Below, one piece after another: positions 46,501 to 59,569 of a stretch of 64,000 nucleotides of DNA (positions are counted from its first letter, which is position 1; every line of letters starts with the position of its first letter). This DNA comes from Larix kaempferi (Eukaryota; Streptophyta; Pinopsida; Pinales; Pinaceae). The notes beneath the pieces are model-generated. The model saw nothing but the letters and a program-made list of their open reading frames with translations. It made no database searches and had not been told where the DNA came from. Location: the NCBI GenBank assembly GCA_027924585.1, contig BSBM01000645.1, positions 294,976 to 358,975 of the forward strand. The letters are read 5' to 3'. A program made the translations under genes and the position numbers.

Positions 46501-48980
46501 CCTTTCTCAACCCAAACCTTCACCCTTCCATTCAAAAACTACCTCATCTTTACTTCCCTAGCTAAGTCCACTCCAACATCTCCTAGTACCCAAGCATAAA
46601 ATGATGTTGCTATATAAGCCCTATTGTTTTCACACAAGAACCAACAATAGGAAGTCTTGATGCTGCCACACAAGAACCAACAATGATAAAAGGGGATAAG
46701 CTCATCCACAAGCCAACAACACTACACGAAGAAGGGAATAGGCTGGCCACAAGAACATACAACAGAATAAGCTATTGTAGAAGCCATTCCTACATAAAAA
46801 TCTACTACCATACAAGAGGGTGGAAAAAACATAAGGGGTTTAACATAGGATAGTTAGATTTAGCACCTTGAGATAGAGCCACTCCTGCCAACAAAGGATT
46901 GTTGGAACAGATTGCTGCAGATTGTTCAAAACTTGAAGATGAGTCCAGATTTAAGAGACCACAACCCATGGGAAGAAGTAAGGTCAGTTGTGCTTTTATA
47001 AGTAAATCTTACCTAAATATTAGTACAGTCCTATAGCAACATTTCAAGATTTGGTATGAAGTTTATTTCAGCAGCAATGAAGCAGCGTTAAGGCAAGATT
47101 GTGGTTCCATCCTTGAGAATAATCGTTTCCTTTCATTGGATACAAAGACTATTCTTAAATGGTTGTAGATGCAACATGGAGACATGCCTACAGTTAATAG
47201 TGGAATTTTTGAGAAGTTTGAAACACAAGATATTTGTAATCTGCTTAAAAAGAATGCATGCAGCCCTATCCAAGGTATTGTGGATCCATGAAAAATGGGT
47301 AAACAACTAATGTTGTGTTTTGGTTGGCTTTGGGATATAAATCTGTTGTTTGCGATTTCAATAAGCATTTCCGTGGGAACTTATTGAAGAAACTATTATC
47401 CAAGATAAATATCAAGACATGGCTGGTCATATAAAAAGGAAAATGCAGTTTGGAGCTACAACCCAAAATTTCACAAATGAATGGTGGACACGTAATGGTA
47501 GCAGCTCATGTAAAAGTTTATTCATCATATAAGAGAGGAAGATATTACAAATTCCATTCTAAGATCTTGAAGAGGCATGATAGCATCCCAAATGATGGCA
47601 ACATAACCTACAAGAATCTCAAATTGGTTATCAAGATTCAAGTTTCAACATGAAAAATCTTTTTTTTTTTTTTTTTTTTTCAATTTTCAGTATTACATAA
47701 CAGAGGTATCTACTCAAGAACATTGTCACCTCTACATTCTAATTGCTGCAACATCACCCATTTGTTTTTCAAGACATTATGAGGACATGATGTGTTCTCA
47801 GTTTTGGGGAAGCATTCAACACAACAAGGCAGCCTTGGAATGCTATAGAAGAAATAAATTACTTTCACTGAATATTTTCCAAAAAGTTGCATAAAGATGG
47901 GCATGCATGAACTAATCCAATGACTGCTCCAACAACTTGTAATTTCATCTCAAGTTCTATTTATAAGTGCTTATCTCTTGGTGATCAAATTACATTGTTA
48001 CTTATTAATTGATTTCCTAAAAATCATCAAAACATATGCCACTACAGCCATATATAATCATGCTATGAATATGTCTGATATGAATAAAACTTTTGTGTAT
48101 GGAGAGAATTGAGTGATTACAATCTCTATAAGCAACATCAAAGGAATATGAATAGAGCAATTGCATACTCCACTTGACAGATTGGGATTTCCACAAGAAC
48201 AAATATTTTTACTGCAAAAACATGATATCTGTTTCGATTTTTTCATTTTAAGTCTTCACACAGTTCACTTGGAAAATGCATGCACAACAATGGAGCAATT
48301 TTATGGTAGCCTAGAGTGCAGAAATTGAAATGAAGATATGTCCCAAATGGTGAGGTGGGTTTTCCTAAAATTTGGAGGCAATAAACACTATGGTAAGAAG
48401 AATAAATACACTAAGTTTTAGCTCAATCCAATGCCTAGTTTTCAAGAAATCAAGCATAGTCACCTACATCCATTTTCTCATTTTCTTGAAAACCGTGATG
48501 TGGGTTTCTCCAATGTTTGGCTGGGAGAAGCATAATGCCATTCCTTGTACCCCTACAAAGTTTGGTGAAAACCTAGTTGATATTTTTCAAGAAATCAATC
48601 ATAGTCACCTATAGCCATTGTCTCATTTTCTCGAAAATCGTGATGTGTTTTTCTTTGATATTTGGCTGGGAGAAGCATAATGGAATTCCTAACACCCCTG
48701 AAAAGTTTGGTAAAAAACCAGTTCATATGTTTGGAAAAATGACATTTTTTGTGAAAGATGGAAATTGCCAATCCATTGGCTACAAAATATATTTTTTCTT
48801 GCATTTTCGCACTGAAAATGTTAAGTTGGCACGGAGGATTGTTCATGATGAAATTTCATACCTCTTAATGATCAGATACATTGGTGGTGGCTTGTTGATG
48901 ATGCATTTTGAGTCATGCATAAAAAGGAACATCATTAAACTTCGTTGACACAGGGTTGCATGAGGACATGAAACATTTTT
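43599..48980 (+). other. Interior of E5, no intact gene
   Basis: A short frame from ATG 43694 (MEAQRQARCKDD) may be a gag remnant, but it stops after about 18 codons. Other frames are short and unsupported. A poly-T run lies at about 47658-47680. At 48437-48590 and 48588-48740 a block of about 150 bp containing TTTGGCTGGGAGAAGCATAA is present twice. Nested decayed sequence cannot be excluded. Confidence 0.5.
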
Positions 48981-48993
48981 AGTTTGGGGGATA
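48981..48993 (+). other. Polypurine tract of E5
   Basis: AGTTTGGGGGATA lies directly before the 3' LTR. A G-rich tract after TTT is typical of plant gypsy elements. Confidence 0.7.
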
Positions 48994-50617
48994 TGACAGG
49001 CCTTGGATTTAGCATATTTTTACCACCATTTCACCTTATTTATAATTCCTTTTTCCCATCCATATTTATGCATTAATCCCTTCTTACGCTCATATCTGGG
49101 TTTTTATAAGTAAGAAATTTTTCCATTACATGTCTTAGTATTTCATTTTATTTTTTACTAACATCGAGGGAATTGGTGTACTATGTATTTGCTTTGAATA
49201 TTGAATCACTTGTTGGAAGGAGCTAAAACATATTTGAGGGAGTTCTGTAGTAGTGCAAAACATTTGTTGTGGAACTATAGAAACTCTATAGGAATCTGCA
49301 GCATTACAAAAACTCTACAGGCATCTGAAGCATTACGGAAACTCTATAGGCATCTGCAGCATTACATAAAATCTACAGGAATCTATAGCATTACGAAAAT
49401 TCTATCTACAACATTACAGAAACTCTATCTACAGCATTACGGGAACTCTACAAGCATCTGCAACATTACAGAAACTCTATCTGCAACATTATGGAAACTC
49501 TATAGGTATCTGCAGCACTATGGAAACTCTATCTGCAACATTACATAAACTCTATCTGCAGCATTACAGAACAATCAATAATTTGAATTTCCCTCAATCA
49601 CTTGTCATTCTATGGATCAAGGAGCATCATTAATATCCTGGATATGAAAATAATCTTGGATAAATATTATATTTGATTATTTGGCAAGGATCTTGGATTA
49701 GTTTTGAATTAGTTTTGAGCTCCAAACTTTTAGGAATTTGTTGAGGATATTTTGGATCCTCATTTATTATTTGTTATGGAGAAATCATGTATAAATAGGA
49801 GTTCAATCTCCATTCTATGAGAGGAATCTTAGAGCATTGGTCCAATTAATGATGGAATAACTTCAATTTTATCTTGATTCCATATAGCTCTTAGTTGTAT
49901 TGTTTTCTTTTTGTAGTATGATTTTATTCATTTTATGGTCATGTAGTTATAATTTGTTGCTTTGTTTCAATTAGATAATTTTGTATTTCTCATTATGTAG
50001 TTTATTTCAACAGTTTGATTTTAATCCATAGACCAGCGATTTAAATGTTTATTTTTACAATGAATGTGCTTAATGCAATAATCTTATTTACTCCATCGGA
50101 TCATAAACAGTAACTTGTATATGGCAAGGATAGCTTTTAGATTTTATTTCTGCAATTTACCTTTTTGTCAAGTGTGTTGTGAACTTAGATTTAGAATTTA
50201 CTTTCTTGCACAGTATGAATGTAGTATTAGAATTTACTTTTCCTGCAAAGTGTGATGTAGTTCTAGAATTTACTTTTCTACATAGTGTGAATGTAGTTTT
50301 AGAATTTACTTTCAAGTGTGAATTTAGTTTTAGCATTTACTTTCATGTTGTGTGATTTACTTTCCTTGCAATTTTATTTCAATAGTTGTTTAGATGGATA
50401 GTTCCTCGCCAAGACAATATAACTGCTCATACCATTGTTTGTAAGTAAGGTTATTGAACTACAACTTCACAGTAGATAAACCAGTGTCAGAGGAGATTGT
50501 GGTTGGCACATACAGTGCACGATAACTTGCAAGTTCTCAATGAACCCCAGGTTGACAATTAATGTACACTTCTTAAATGTTTTCTAAGTAATTAGAATGC
50601 AATTAAAAAGCTCGTCG
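48994..50617 (+). repeat. 3' LTR of E5
   Basis: Starts TGACAGGCCTTGG, ends AAGCTCGTCG (expected CCCGTCA mutated). TATAAATA lies at 49790-49797. The internal tandem array is repeated at about 49265-49575. Confidence 0.87.
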
Positions 50618-51004
50618 GCTCTCTCTATATCTATATATCTATCTCCCCCCTCCCCTCTAGATCTCTCAATCTATTTATCTGTCTCTCACCCCACCTATCT
50701 CTATACCTCTCTCTCTCTCTCATGCCCCCTCTCTTTCCACCCTTTCTCTCTCTCTATCCCCCTCTCTATCCCCCTCTCTATCCAGATCTCCTGCTCTCTC
50801 TCCCACACTCCCCCCTCTCTCTCTCCCCTTCTTATCCTCCCAATCTCTCTCTATTTATCTATATCTATCTCTCTCTCTATTTATCTATCTGTCTCCCTCA
50901 CCCTTTCTCTCTCTCTCTCCCCTGTCTCTCTCTCCCTATCCCTCCCTAACCCCCCCTCTCTCTCTCCCCCTCTGCCCCCCCCCCACTCTCTCTCTCCCCC
51001 TCTG

Positions 51005-51050
<46 letters not shown>

Positions 51051-51203
51051 CTCTCCTCTCTCTCCCTACCTCTTCCTCTCTCTACCCCCCTCTCTCTGTT
51101 CCTCTCTCCCCTCTCCCCCATCTATCTCTCTATATCTCTTTCTCTATATATGCTGCCCCTATCACTCCCTCTCCCCCCTCTCTCTCTTTGTCACTCTAAT
51201 ACC

Positions 51204-51234
<31 letters not shown>

Positions 51235-51583
51235 CCTCTCTCTCTCCCACCCCCCCCTCTCTCTCTCTCCCACCCCCCCCTCTCTCTCTCTCTCTCTCTC
51301 CTCCTCTCCCTCTCTCTCCACCCCTCTCTCTTTCCCTTGTTTCTATATCCCTCCCCCTCTCTCCCCTTATTTATCTCTACCACTCTCCCCCTTCTCTCTC
51401 TCCCTCTATGCCCTTCTCTCTCTCTCTCCCTCTCCCTCTCTCCCCCCCCTCTCTCTCTTTCTCTCCCTCCCTCTCCATTAATATCCAACCCTCTCCATCT
51501 CCCCCCTATCTCTCCCTCCCTCTCCCTCTCCTAAACCCTCTCCCCCCTCTTTCTATCCCCCTATCTCTCTCCCTCTCTCTCCC
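50618..51583. repeat. Polypyrimidine (CT) tract, part 2
   Basis: This continues the CT tract interrupted by E5 and is in turn cut by E6. Ser/Leu/Pro and Arg/Glu frames on both strands are artefacts of the repeat. Confidence 0.9.
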
Positions 51584-51599
51584 CACTCTACCCCCCTTT

Positions 51600-51840
51600 T
51601 TTTTTTTTTTAATTTTGAGAGGTTCCCAATGGATATCCAACGTGTTTTTGAATATCCAATGAGGCTGGCTAGCTATCCGAGAGCTCTGCTAATATCCGAA
51701 ACCTATTCGGATATCCAACACTTTAGATGTTGGATAATCGACTTCATTTTGAACCCGAAGAGGTCAGATAACCGATGAATTTTTTCACAACGGTCACTAG
51801 ATTAGTGTCGTCAGATATCTGACGTAGGTTTGACTTTTTG
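51600..51840 (+). repeat. 5' subterminal region of E6
   Basis: After a T-run, GGATATCC/GAATATCC motifs recur, with GGATAATCGAC, AGATAACCGATG and GTCAGATATCTGAC. These resemble the short subterminal repeats that bind transposase in CACTA elements. Confidence 0.6.
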
Positions 51841-52023
51841 ACTTTTACAATTTATAAATATGAAACCATTCCGACATGTTTTCCATACCAACGATGGTTT
51901 GCGGATGTTTTTTTTGTTTGGAAGACTATTTTTCATTGTTTTTGTTATTCAAGTGAGAAAAGTACTCTGGAGCTTCATTTTCTAAGATCGATAATCTTCA
52001 TTTAATATCTTTACGAGAAAATA

Positions 52024-55000
52024 TCAACTACGAATATTCATGATCCAGACGAACAAAATCGACAATTGCTTGCTAGATTGTGGGAAGGAGTTGAAAGAAG
52101 GGGTGATGGTAAATGCTATTGTCCATGTAATCAATGCAGAGGCTTTAAGAGGAGAAGAATTTTGATCAAAACAGCCACAAAACATTGTAGGGAGCATGGT
52201 CACACCGAGGGGGGACATGAATACCATCCATTTGTAAGTTTGCATTATATTTTGATTTTGATTGCTTTTGTAAATTTATGTATTATTATAATATTTCTTA
52301 TTTTTGACCAACAGTACAATTAGTCGTTGTTCTTTGTAACTTTTATTTATTGATTGTTTCATGTAATTATAAAGGAAATACATCCTATGGCATATCGTCC
52401 GGATCAACAAGTGCTTCCAGAACAAGTACAGGAGGAACATGGAGCTATGAATATTAATGGAGAACAAGTTAATGATCACATTGAAGAAGATGATCATACT
52501 AATAACATAGTTGAAGATGATGTTACAAATACTTTGATCCATGATTCATTTAATGTTGGAATGGATGATGATCATGATCATGAAAATGATGAACATTTTG
52601 ATGATATTCATGATATACCTCTTCTTGACAAGGCATACGAACCCCTTTATGACAACTCCAAGACAAATCTTCTCTCTGCTATATTATTGGTAATGAACTT
52701 GAAGGTTATGAATGGTCTTTCAAACATATCAGTCACACAGATTTTAAGGTATGTAATATATTCCATCACAAAATATATATGATTGTCATGTATTTTATTG
52801 TTAATTCATATATAAGTCAAATTACTATGGATGAAATTTGTTTCATTAATATTATTTCTATATTATATTAACTAGATTTTTATTTTAATTTGTTGTAGCA
52901 TGATAGGTGAATATTTGTTACCACCTTCAAATATTTTACCTCGCACATATCGATATTTATCTTCCATCATGAAAAAAATTGGAATGTAGTATGAAGCAAT
53001 TCATCCATGCCCCGATGATAATGTTCTTTATTACAACTAGCATGAATTTGCAACAGAATGTCCTGAGTGTTATATCAGTAGATATTGCACAGATCAAGTA
53101 ACTAGAAAGGTGCATCGCAAGGTTCTACATTATATTCCCATTATTCTCCATTTGCAATGACTATTCAGGTGCAAAAAAATAGCGCAGTTTATGGATTTCC
53201 ATGCACGGAACAGAAGTCAAGACGACATTATTCAGATGCCTACAGATGGGTTTTGGAGGAAAAATGGCCTCACTTTAAAGATGAACCTCGTAATCTTAGG
53301 ATTTCTTTGGCAGCAGATGGTGTCAATCCTTTTGCAGAGATGAGATTTGTTTACTCGATGTGGCCTATTTTTGTTATCAACAACAACATTCCTCCATGGT
53401 TGAGAATAAAGAGGGAGCACATAATGTTTTCGATTATTATTCCAGGTATGAACACTACAGTTTTTTTTTATTGCAGTGGTATATTCTCATTTATCGTTTT
53501 TTGTCTCATAATGTTATATATATATATATATATTTAAAGTTTTTCTATTGTGAAATATGGTTTATATATCTAAATGGTATGTCTCATAATCAGAATATTT
53601 ATTTTATATGTTCAAATCAATCAGGTAAGTACAAAGTCAAAGATACGAATGTATATATCGAAACTCTTATTGACGATCTACTGAAGTTATGATATGGCAT
53701 CACTATGTATGACTTATCTAGACCAATACGACAAAGGCAATTCCAATTCCATGCAATGCTTGTATGGACAAGACATAATGCCCCAGGGTTAACTTATTTC
53801 TGTGGTATGTAATTATAAGTTCCACTTTAGTTGCATTTAATTTTACGAACTACTAGTTAATATAATATGCATGCTTGTTTTTCTAAATAATTCAGTCATT
53901 TTTTATATAATTATAATAGACATTAATATTGATATTCCATCTTTTTATTTAGGTCTTCAGACAAAGGGAAAATTTGCATGTCCAGTTTGTGGTCCTAAGA
54001 TCAAATCTCGTCGTTCAAAAATCTTAGGAAAGGAGGTGTTTGATGAGTATAGGCACTTTCTCTCCAAGAATCACAGGTATCGAACTACCGAAAAACATAT
54101 TTTCAATGGAAAGAAAGAGACTGCATTAACACCAAAGAGAATGACACCTCAGCTATGGAAGTTGCAATATAATAGAAATCCTCAAGGTACATATAATCAA
54201 TCATTGTATATGATCATATTGTATTTTATTATATTGTGTGTTGTTTAGTGTAATTAACATTGATTTAATATTTAATTTCATCATTGTCATTCTTGTGATC
54301 ATCATGAAGGCATTAATGGGCTTCCACGAGGAATGAAAAGTTATCCTAGACAATTTAGTAGGTTTCCCTATTATGAACACCTACAAATTGCTCATCTATT
54401 TAATACAATGCATATCGGAAAGAATGTGACTGAAACATTATGGCGAATATTGGATGGAAGGAGTGACAAAGAAAAAATTGTCAAAATTTGCAAAGACATT
54501 CAAAATAACAACCATGCAATGAAAGAAGTCATTCAATTTCATAGCAATGGAGAGAAAATTAATATAAACTCACTTCCATAGATGTTAACGGACCAGCAAA
54601 GTAATGTTGTAAAAGAATTCATTCGAAAAATTAAATTTCCCACCAGATTTTGTGCGAACATGAAGAATATCATAACAAAGAAAGGTGATTTTGCGGGGGT
54701 GAAAACACACGATTGGCATGTTTTCATGAAGGTAATAATTAATATGGTATGCATTTAATAAGTATTTTTTTTCTTTTTCTAGTACTCTTTTTCGATATAC
54801 TGAAACTATTTGGATATTATTGTTACAGTATGTTCTACCTCTCTATATCCCAGACAACTTTGACAACAATGTCAAGTAAATAATATATAGTCTCGGGAAA
54901 TACATGAGGTAAGTGGTGATTTTTCCATGTGCTTACTGTTTGTTTAATTCAACATAGAACTTATTCTTAATTTGATTTTCATTCTCTACTTCATGTTACA

Positions 55001-56720
55001 TAATATAATGACCTTTTTCTTTAATCTCTTGATTAGCCGGTTGTCATGTCACTTTTAGATGGTTGTCATCTAAAGAATTCCATAAAGAAGACATAAAGTA
55101 TTGGAGGAGACAAATTCATCGTCTCATGTGTGAAATGCAAAAGCATCTACCTTCAACATTTTTCAATGCACAGGAACACTACCTCATACACCAAGTTGAG
55201 GTGATTGAACTATGTGGACCTGCGCACTCAAGGTCCATGTGGATGGTTGAGAGACACTTGAAATTTATGAAGGGTTTGGTCAGACAACGAGCATCTGCTG
55301 AGGGTTCTATGATGGATGGATATATGGTATACCAAAACATGTTGTACATTAGTGAATATCTTCCTATATTGGTGTCAAAGCTCAATTTACGTCACATTTT
55401 TGATCCAGACTCCAAAAATAATTTCAAAGGGGAGTACCCGAAGGGGAAAGGTAGATTGATGAAGGGGAAAGGTAATATAACACATTTCACTAGTGATTTT
55501 TATGTTTATATATCATACATATATATCCTGTTTTTTTATTTAGTATTTTGGATCATTTTATATTGTAATTATATACTTTTTTAAGTGACTAATATACATT
55601 TTCATTGAATTTTAATTTTATTGTCATCAAACAGTTGGTCAAGAGTGGGATGCGATTCATTTATACATCGTAAACAATCTTGAGTAGATGAAGGTATGGA
55701 TCAAAAAATGTGAACAATCTGGTCATGGAATATAATGGGAAGGTGTGGCTTCATTGGTTAAAGCTACACATCACAATGGAGACACCAATGTAACACAAAG
55801 GGAAATCGATTTAGCAAGAGGTTTAAAAGATAAGCAGGTAAGCATATTAATCAATGGCACTATTTATTTATTTCTTTAAATATTGTCGTTGTAAGTCAAG
55901 TTGGTTGTTTTCCTTTTATGGCATTATAATAAACATGCACTACTTTATCATAAATATGGTGTGATCATTATGTAATCTTTTCCTGTATGGCTTGTTATAC
56001 TAGCTAAAAGACCATAAGGCTATGTGGTGCAATGGATGTAGATATCACATCAAAAAGTTGGATGAAACAAAGAAAACATCTGATTGTGGGATATCTGCGG
56101 TCTTTGAGATGACCAATGTTTCTTCTAGAAGTGACAGACATCCAAAACTATCTAAAAATCGATACCATGGGTATCTGGAAGACATTCTTCAGTGTGACTT
56201 TAACTCCTTCAAGGTATTTCTGTTCATTGTCAAATGGTACAGGTGTAGATTGAATCAACGTGATCCCAATAGAACAATTATTGAACATGATAATGGTCTT
56301 ACCATGGTAAATACAAGGTTGTTTGAGCCAGGAACGGAGCCCTATGTTCTTCCAACCCAATGTGAACAAGTATTTTACTCTGAGGTTCCAAGTAGAGCGG
56401 GTTGGTCATTTGCTGTGAGACATGATCCAAGGGGAAGACCGGTAAAGTATAACGTTGATGAAGGTAATGAAGATGTTCTCGAAGAAGAAGATGCCACAGA
56501 AGATGATCATGATGAACATGAGTTAGATGATCATGGTCCAGAAGAAGATGTCGAAGAACTTATTGAATCAGATGATGTATTATCAGACAATGTCCATGAA
56601 GATGATATCGACGATGACATGTTGATCGTAACTGACATCGACGATGAGGATGATATGGCCAATCCTTACAATGTTGAATCTGGATCATCGGATGATAGTA
56701 CAGATGATGACCCAGATTAA
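52024..56720 (+). pseudogene. E6 TNP2-like CACTA transposase, multi-exon, broken
   Basis: Exons, in order: transposase-associated domain with CYCPCNQC...HCREHGH (52066-52212, donor GTAAGT); an acidic linker (about 52372-52749); TNP2 core beginning IGEYLLPPSNILP (from about 52900); PRNLRISLAADGVNPF (53287-53334); ending with TKGKFACPVC (53957-53986) and FPYYEHLQIAHLFNTMHIGKNV (54364-54429). DUF4218 follows (ASAEGSMMDGYMVYQNMLY, 55291-55347). Then comes DUF4216 (YHGYLEDILQCDFNSF, 56164-56211) and an Asp/Glu-rich tail to 56720. AT-rich introns with GTAAGT/GTATGT donors and TAG/CAG acceptors separate the pieces. Stops occur, for example at 52987 and 53038 (expected Gln or Glu), 54580 and 54878. 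It would cut and move CACTA elements, but it is dead as it stands. Confidence 0.88.
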
Positions 56721-57015
56721 GAAGATGATGAAGACCATTGAAGTTTACGAGGTATGCAGTAATAATAAACTAATTGTTTCGTAGTGAGTTTCCATTTTCC
56801 TATATGATATAATTAGAAACATTGCTCGTTTTAGAGTATGTCAAAAAACACATTTAAAGTTTATAGTGTACATAGATACTTTTGTCAGGTTATGGGGAAT
56901 TGAGAGTGATGTGAGCGAGGAAAGGGGCCATAATATCTTCCACCTTCACGTGGTTGGCCCTGTTTAGTAGAGAATATTAAATTATTCTTGAAACAGAGAA
57001 AATCTTAGTAAGGAA
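56721..57015 (+). other. E6 sequence downstream of the transposase
   Basis: No gene is seen. This is probably the 3' untranslated part of the transposase gene. Confidence 0.4.
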
Positions 57016-57690
57016 ATGCACAATTATCAAGACTCAAACATCATCATCATCATCATCATCATCTTCATCATCGTCATCATCATCATCATCTTCATCATCA
57101 TCACCATCATCATCATCTTCATCATCATCGTCATCATCATCGTCTTCATCATCATCGTCTTCATCATCATCGTCTTCATCATCTTCATCATCATCGTCAT
57201 CATCGATCATCTTCATCATCATCATCGTCATCATTCTCATCATCATCATCATCAACAACATCATGTTTATCATCATATTCATCATCATCGTCTTCATCGT
57301 CATCATCGTCATCATGATATTCATCATTCTCATCATCATCATCATCAACAACATCATGTTTATCGTCGTCGTCACGGCCACCATCATCATCATCATCATT
57401 GTGATCAGCATCATCGTCATCATCCTCACCATCATCATCATCATCATCTTCCTCATCATCATCAACAATATCTTCACCATCATTATCGTCATCATCGATC
57501 ATCTTCATTGTCATCATCGATCGTCTTCATCGTCATCATCGTCATCATCATCATCGTCATCGTCATCATCATCGTCATCACCGATCGTCTTCATCATCAT
57601 CGTCATCATCATCGACCGTATTCATCATCATCGATCATCTTCATCATCATTGTCATATTCATCACCATCATCATCATCATGATCATCATC
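57016..57690. repeat. ATC/GAT microsatellite in E6
   Basis: About 650 bp of ATC-rich triplets interspersed with TTC and GTC. Long His, Ile, Ser, Asp or Met frames on both strands are artefacts. The triplet is the same as in the array at 1-1530. Confidence 0.9.
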
Positions 57691-58239
57691 GTTATATGAT
57701 ATATGACGCAGCTATTACCTAGAAAAATCAACGGTGTTTGTTGTTGATGATTTAGCAATCTCGTCGGATTCTTTTGAAGCCAGAAGTCTAATATTAGATG
57801 CATGCATTGACGGTGTGGGAGGGTTTCAAGACTCAAATGAATTACACTCACCATTGCAGCATTAGAAACCATACCCATAAATTAAATAATGTGATACATG
57901 GGGCCAACATTGAAATTTTTTAAATATGTGTTGGCTTGGACTGAAATTTGGCATGGTTAGACTAGGTGCATGCATTTACGGTGTGGGAGGGTTTCTAGAC
58001 TCAGATATGAATGACAACAACCATTAATGGAGCATTAAAAACCATGTAATGATACTCAACAAGGAGTAATTTGATCATCATGGTTTCACTCTGAAATAAC
58101 TTATTCTTTTGTGGGACTCGCTATTACCATTGCTTATGGAACCTCACAAGGAAATCCTCTTAGGTCGTCGATTGTGTTGGGATAAATCATCACTAACTTG
58201 TTTGATGGACCTAATGTTCCCATGATAAACACTCATAAG
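57691..58239. other. Unassigned, with an 85-bp direct repeat
   Basis: A block of about 85 bp containing GACGGTGTGGGAGGGTTTC is present at about 57798-57880 and again at 57965-58050, with GCATTAGAAACCAT-like ends. No gene is seen. Confidence 0.5.
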
Positions 58240-59110
58240 ATGTAAACTACAGAGGACATACAAAAAATGGTTGATTCTCTCACCCAATTAGTTAGAAAAA
58301 TGGAAACCAAGAATCACTTCTCATTTTCTGACCCTTCCAATAGTATGGACGCCTCATTTTTCTGAAGTAATTCTAAAACAAGTTTAGCGGGTCAGATCCG
58401 ATTGGTTGGTTCGATCGATCAAATGAAGCACTAACTTTTCCCTTAATGTAATATTTTATTACCTAATGAAATTCATTATAGGAGTCATCAAAGTTCATTT
58501 TGTTTTTTCATAAAATTAAATGATTATTTTTTAAGCAATTCTTTATTAGTGGTCTTAAAGAGGAAATTAAATCCCACTTAGAGGTGAACCACCCTACTAC
58601 TTGGTTGGAGGACAATAATATTTATTGTCATGCCTGTGTTATATCCTATGCTCAGTCCAAAATCCCCCAACTTTAATTTCATTTCCTTTCCCCAACTATG
58701 GTGGCTCTTCAACAACCTCTTCCACCTTTAAGGTCCATAAGTTGGCATAGAACAAAATGGAGGAACATCAACTTAAGGTTCTATGCTACAATTGTAATGA
58801 AAGATTTTTCTCTTGAGCATAGATGTAAAGGAACATCAATTATTTGTGGACATATTTGAGGACATTTATGATGATGAACTTGATGGAAGAACTCAAAAGA
58901 AATCCCCTCCCATCATTGAAGAAGTTTTTCTTCCTAACCCTGTGAAGAACCCTATATCTCCCTTAATTATTTGACTAGTATTTATTTCTCCTCATTAATG
59001 TTCAAATGGGTGATTACTCCAGGAAAACTAACATGTTTTCCATTGAAACGGCTGGGCGTGATATTGTTCTTGGTGTGAATGGATATAAGCCTATGTCATA
59101 TCACAATGGA
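58240..59110 (+). pseudogene. Decayed Ty3/gypsy gag-protease fragment
   Basis: Broken frames read VDSLTQLVRKMETK, then GLKEEIKSHLEVNHPTTWLE, then a zinc-knuckle-like YNCNERFSLEHRCK, then an acidic VDIFEDIYDDELD segment. This order (Gag, knuckle of the C-x2-C...HRCK type, start of protease) is that of plant Ty3/gypsy elements such as the Del/Reina group. Many stops and frameshifts are present, and no LTRs were found around it. Confidence 0.6.
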
Positions 59111-59569
59111 TTTATTGGAATTACAAATGATGGAGAGCATGAATCATAGCATCTCATTGCTTCATCGATGTATCCTCCCATCCAATGTGTGATCATATTG
59201 TCATACTTTTGAACAAAATAATATATGAAATTAAAAAATATTGTATCATTTTTTTTTAAGCCCCTTATATATAACAATTAAAAAAAATTATATATAACAA
59301 AAAAAAAACCAAATTAAAATTAAAAAAATGATATATAATAAATAGAATTTAAACATTAATAAAAAAAAATTACAACATAAATATATAACAATGGTTTTTT
59401 TAATTTGTTATTAATTAAATATATATATAATATTATATATAACAATTAAATTTTAATTGTTATATATATATTTAATTAAAAACAAATTAAAAAAACCAAA
59501 AACACAAACATTACATAACATATATATTCAACAAATATAAAAGTCGGCAGCCATATGCATTTCACAAAC
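59111..59569. repeat. AT-rich stretch with a large palindrome
   Basis: At 59392-59497 arms of about 37-40 bases, running from GGTTTTTTTAATTTGTT to AACAAATTAAAAAAACC, form an imperfect inverted repeat. Its centre is itself a palindrome (TATATAACAATTAAA and its complement). It could be a small inverted-repeat element or just AT-rich slippage. Confidence 0.6.

Larger units (their letters stand above)
41982..50617 (+). mobile_element. E5: LTR element with non-coding interior, inserted in the CT tract
   Basis: LTRs lie at 41982-43576 and about 48994-50617. The 5' LTR ends are inverted repeats TGACGGG/CCCGTCA. Flanks are cctct (41977-41981) and gctct (50618-50622), a likely imperfect target duplication. 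A primer site follows the 5' LTR and a TTTGGGGG tract precedes the 3' LTR, as in Ty3/gypsy elements. The 5.4-kb interior has no pol gene, so it resembles a large non-autonomous (LARD-type) element. LTRs differ by roughly 10% in the first 165 bases. Confidence 0.85.

Noticed and set aside
50597-51662. Ser/Leu/Pro-rich frames up to 200 aa, and Arg/Glu-rich frames on the other strand, in the CT tract (also 41675-41926 and 62600-63850)
   Set aside because: Low-complexity translation of (CT)n; open only because the repeat lacks stop codons.
57016-57699. His/Ile-rich 227-aa frame and Asp-rich minus-strand frames
   Set aside because: ATC microsatellite artefacts.
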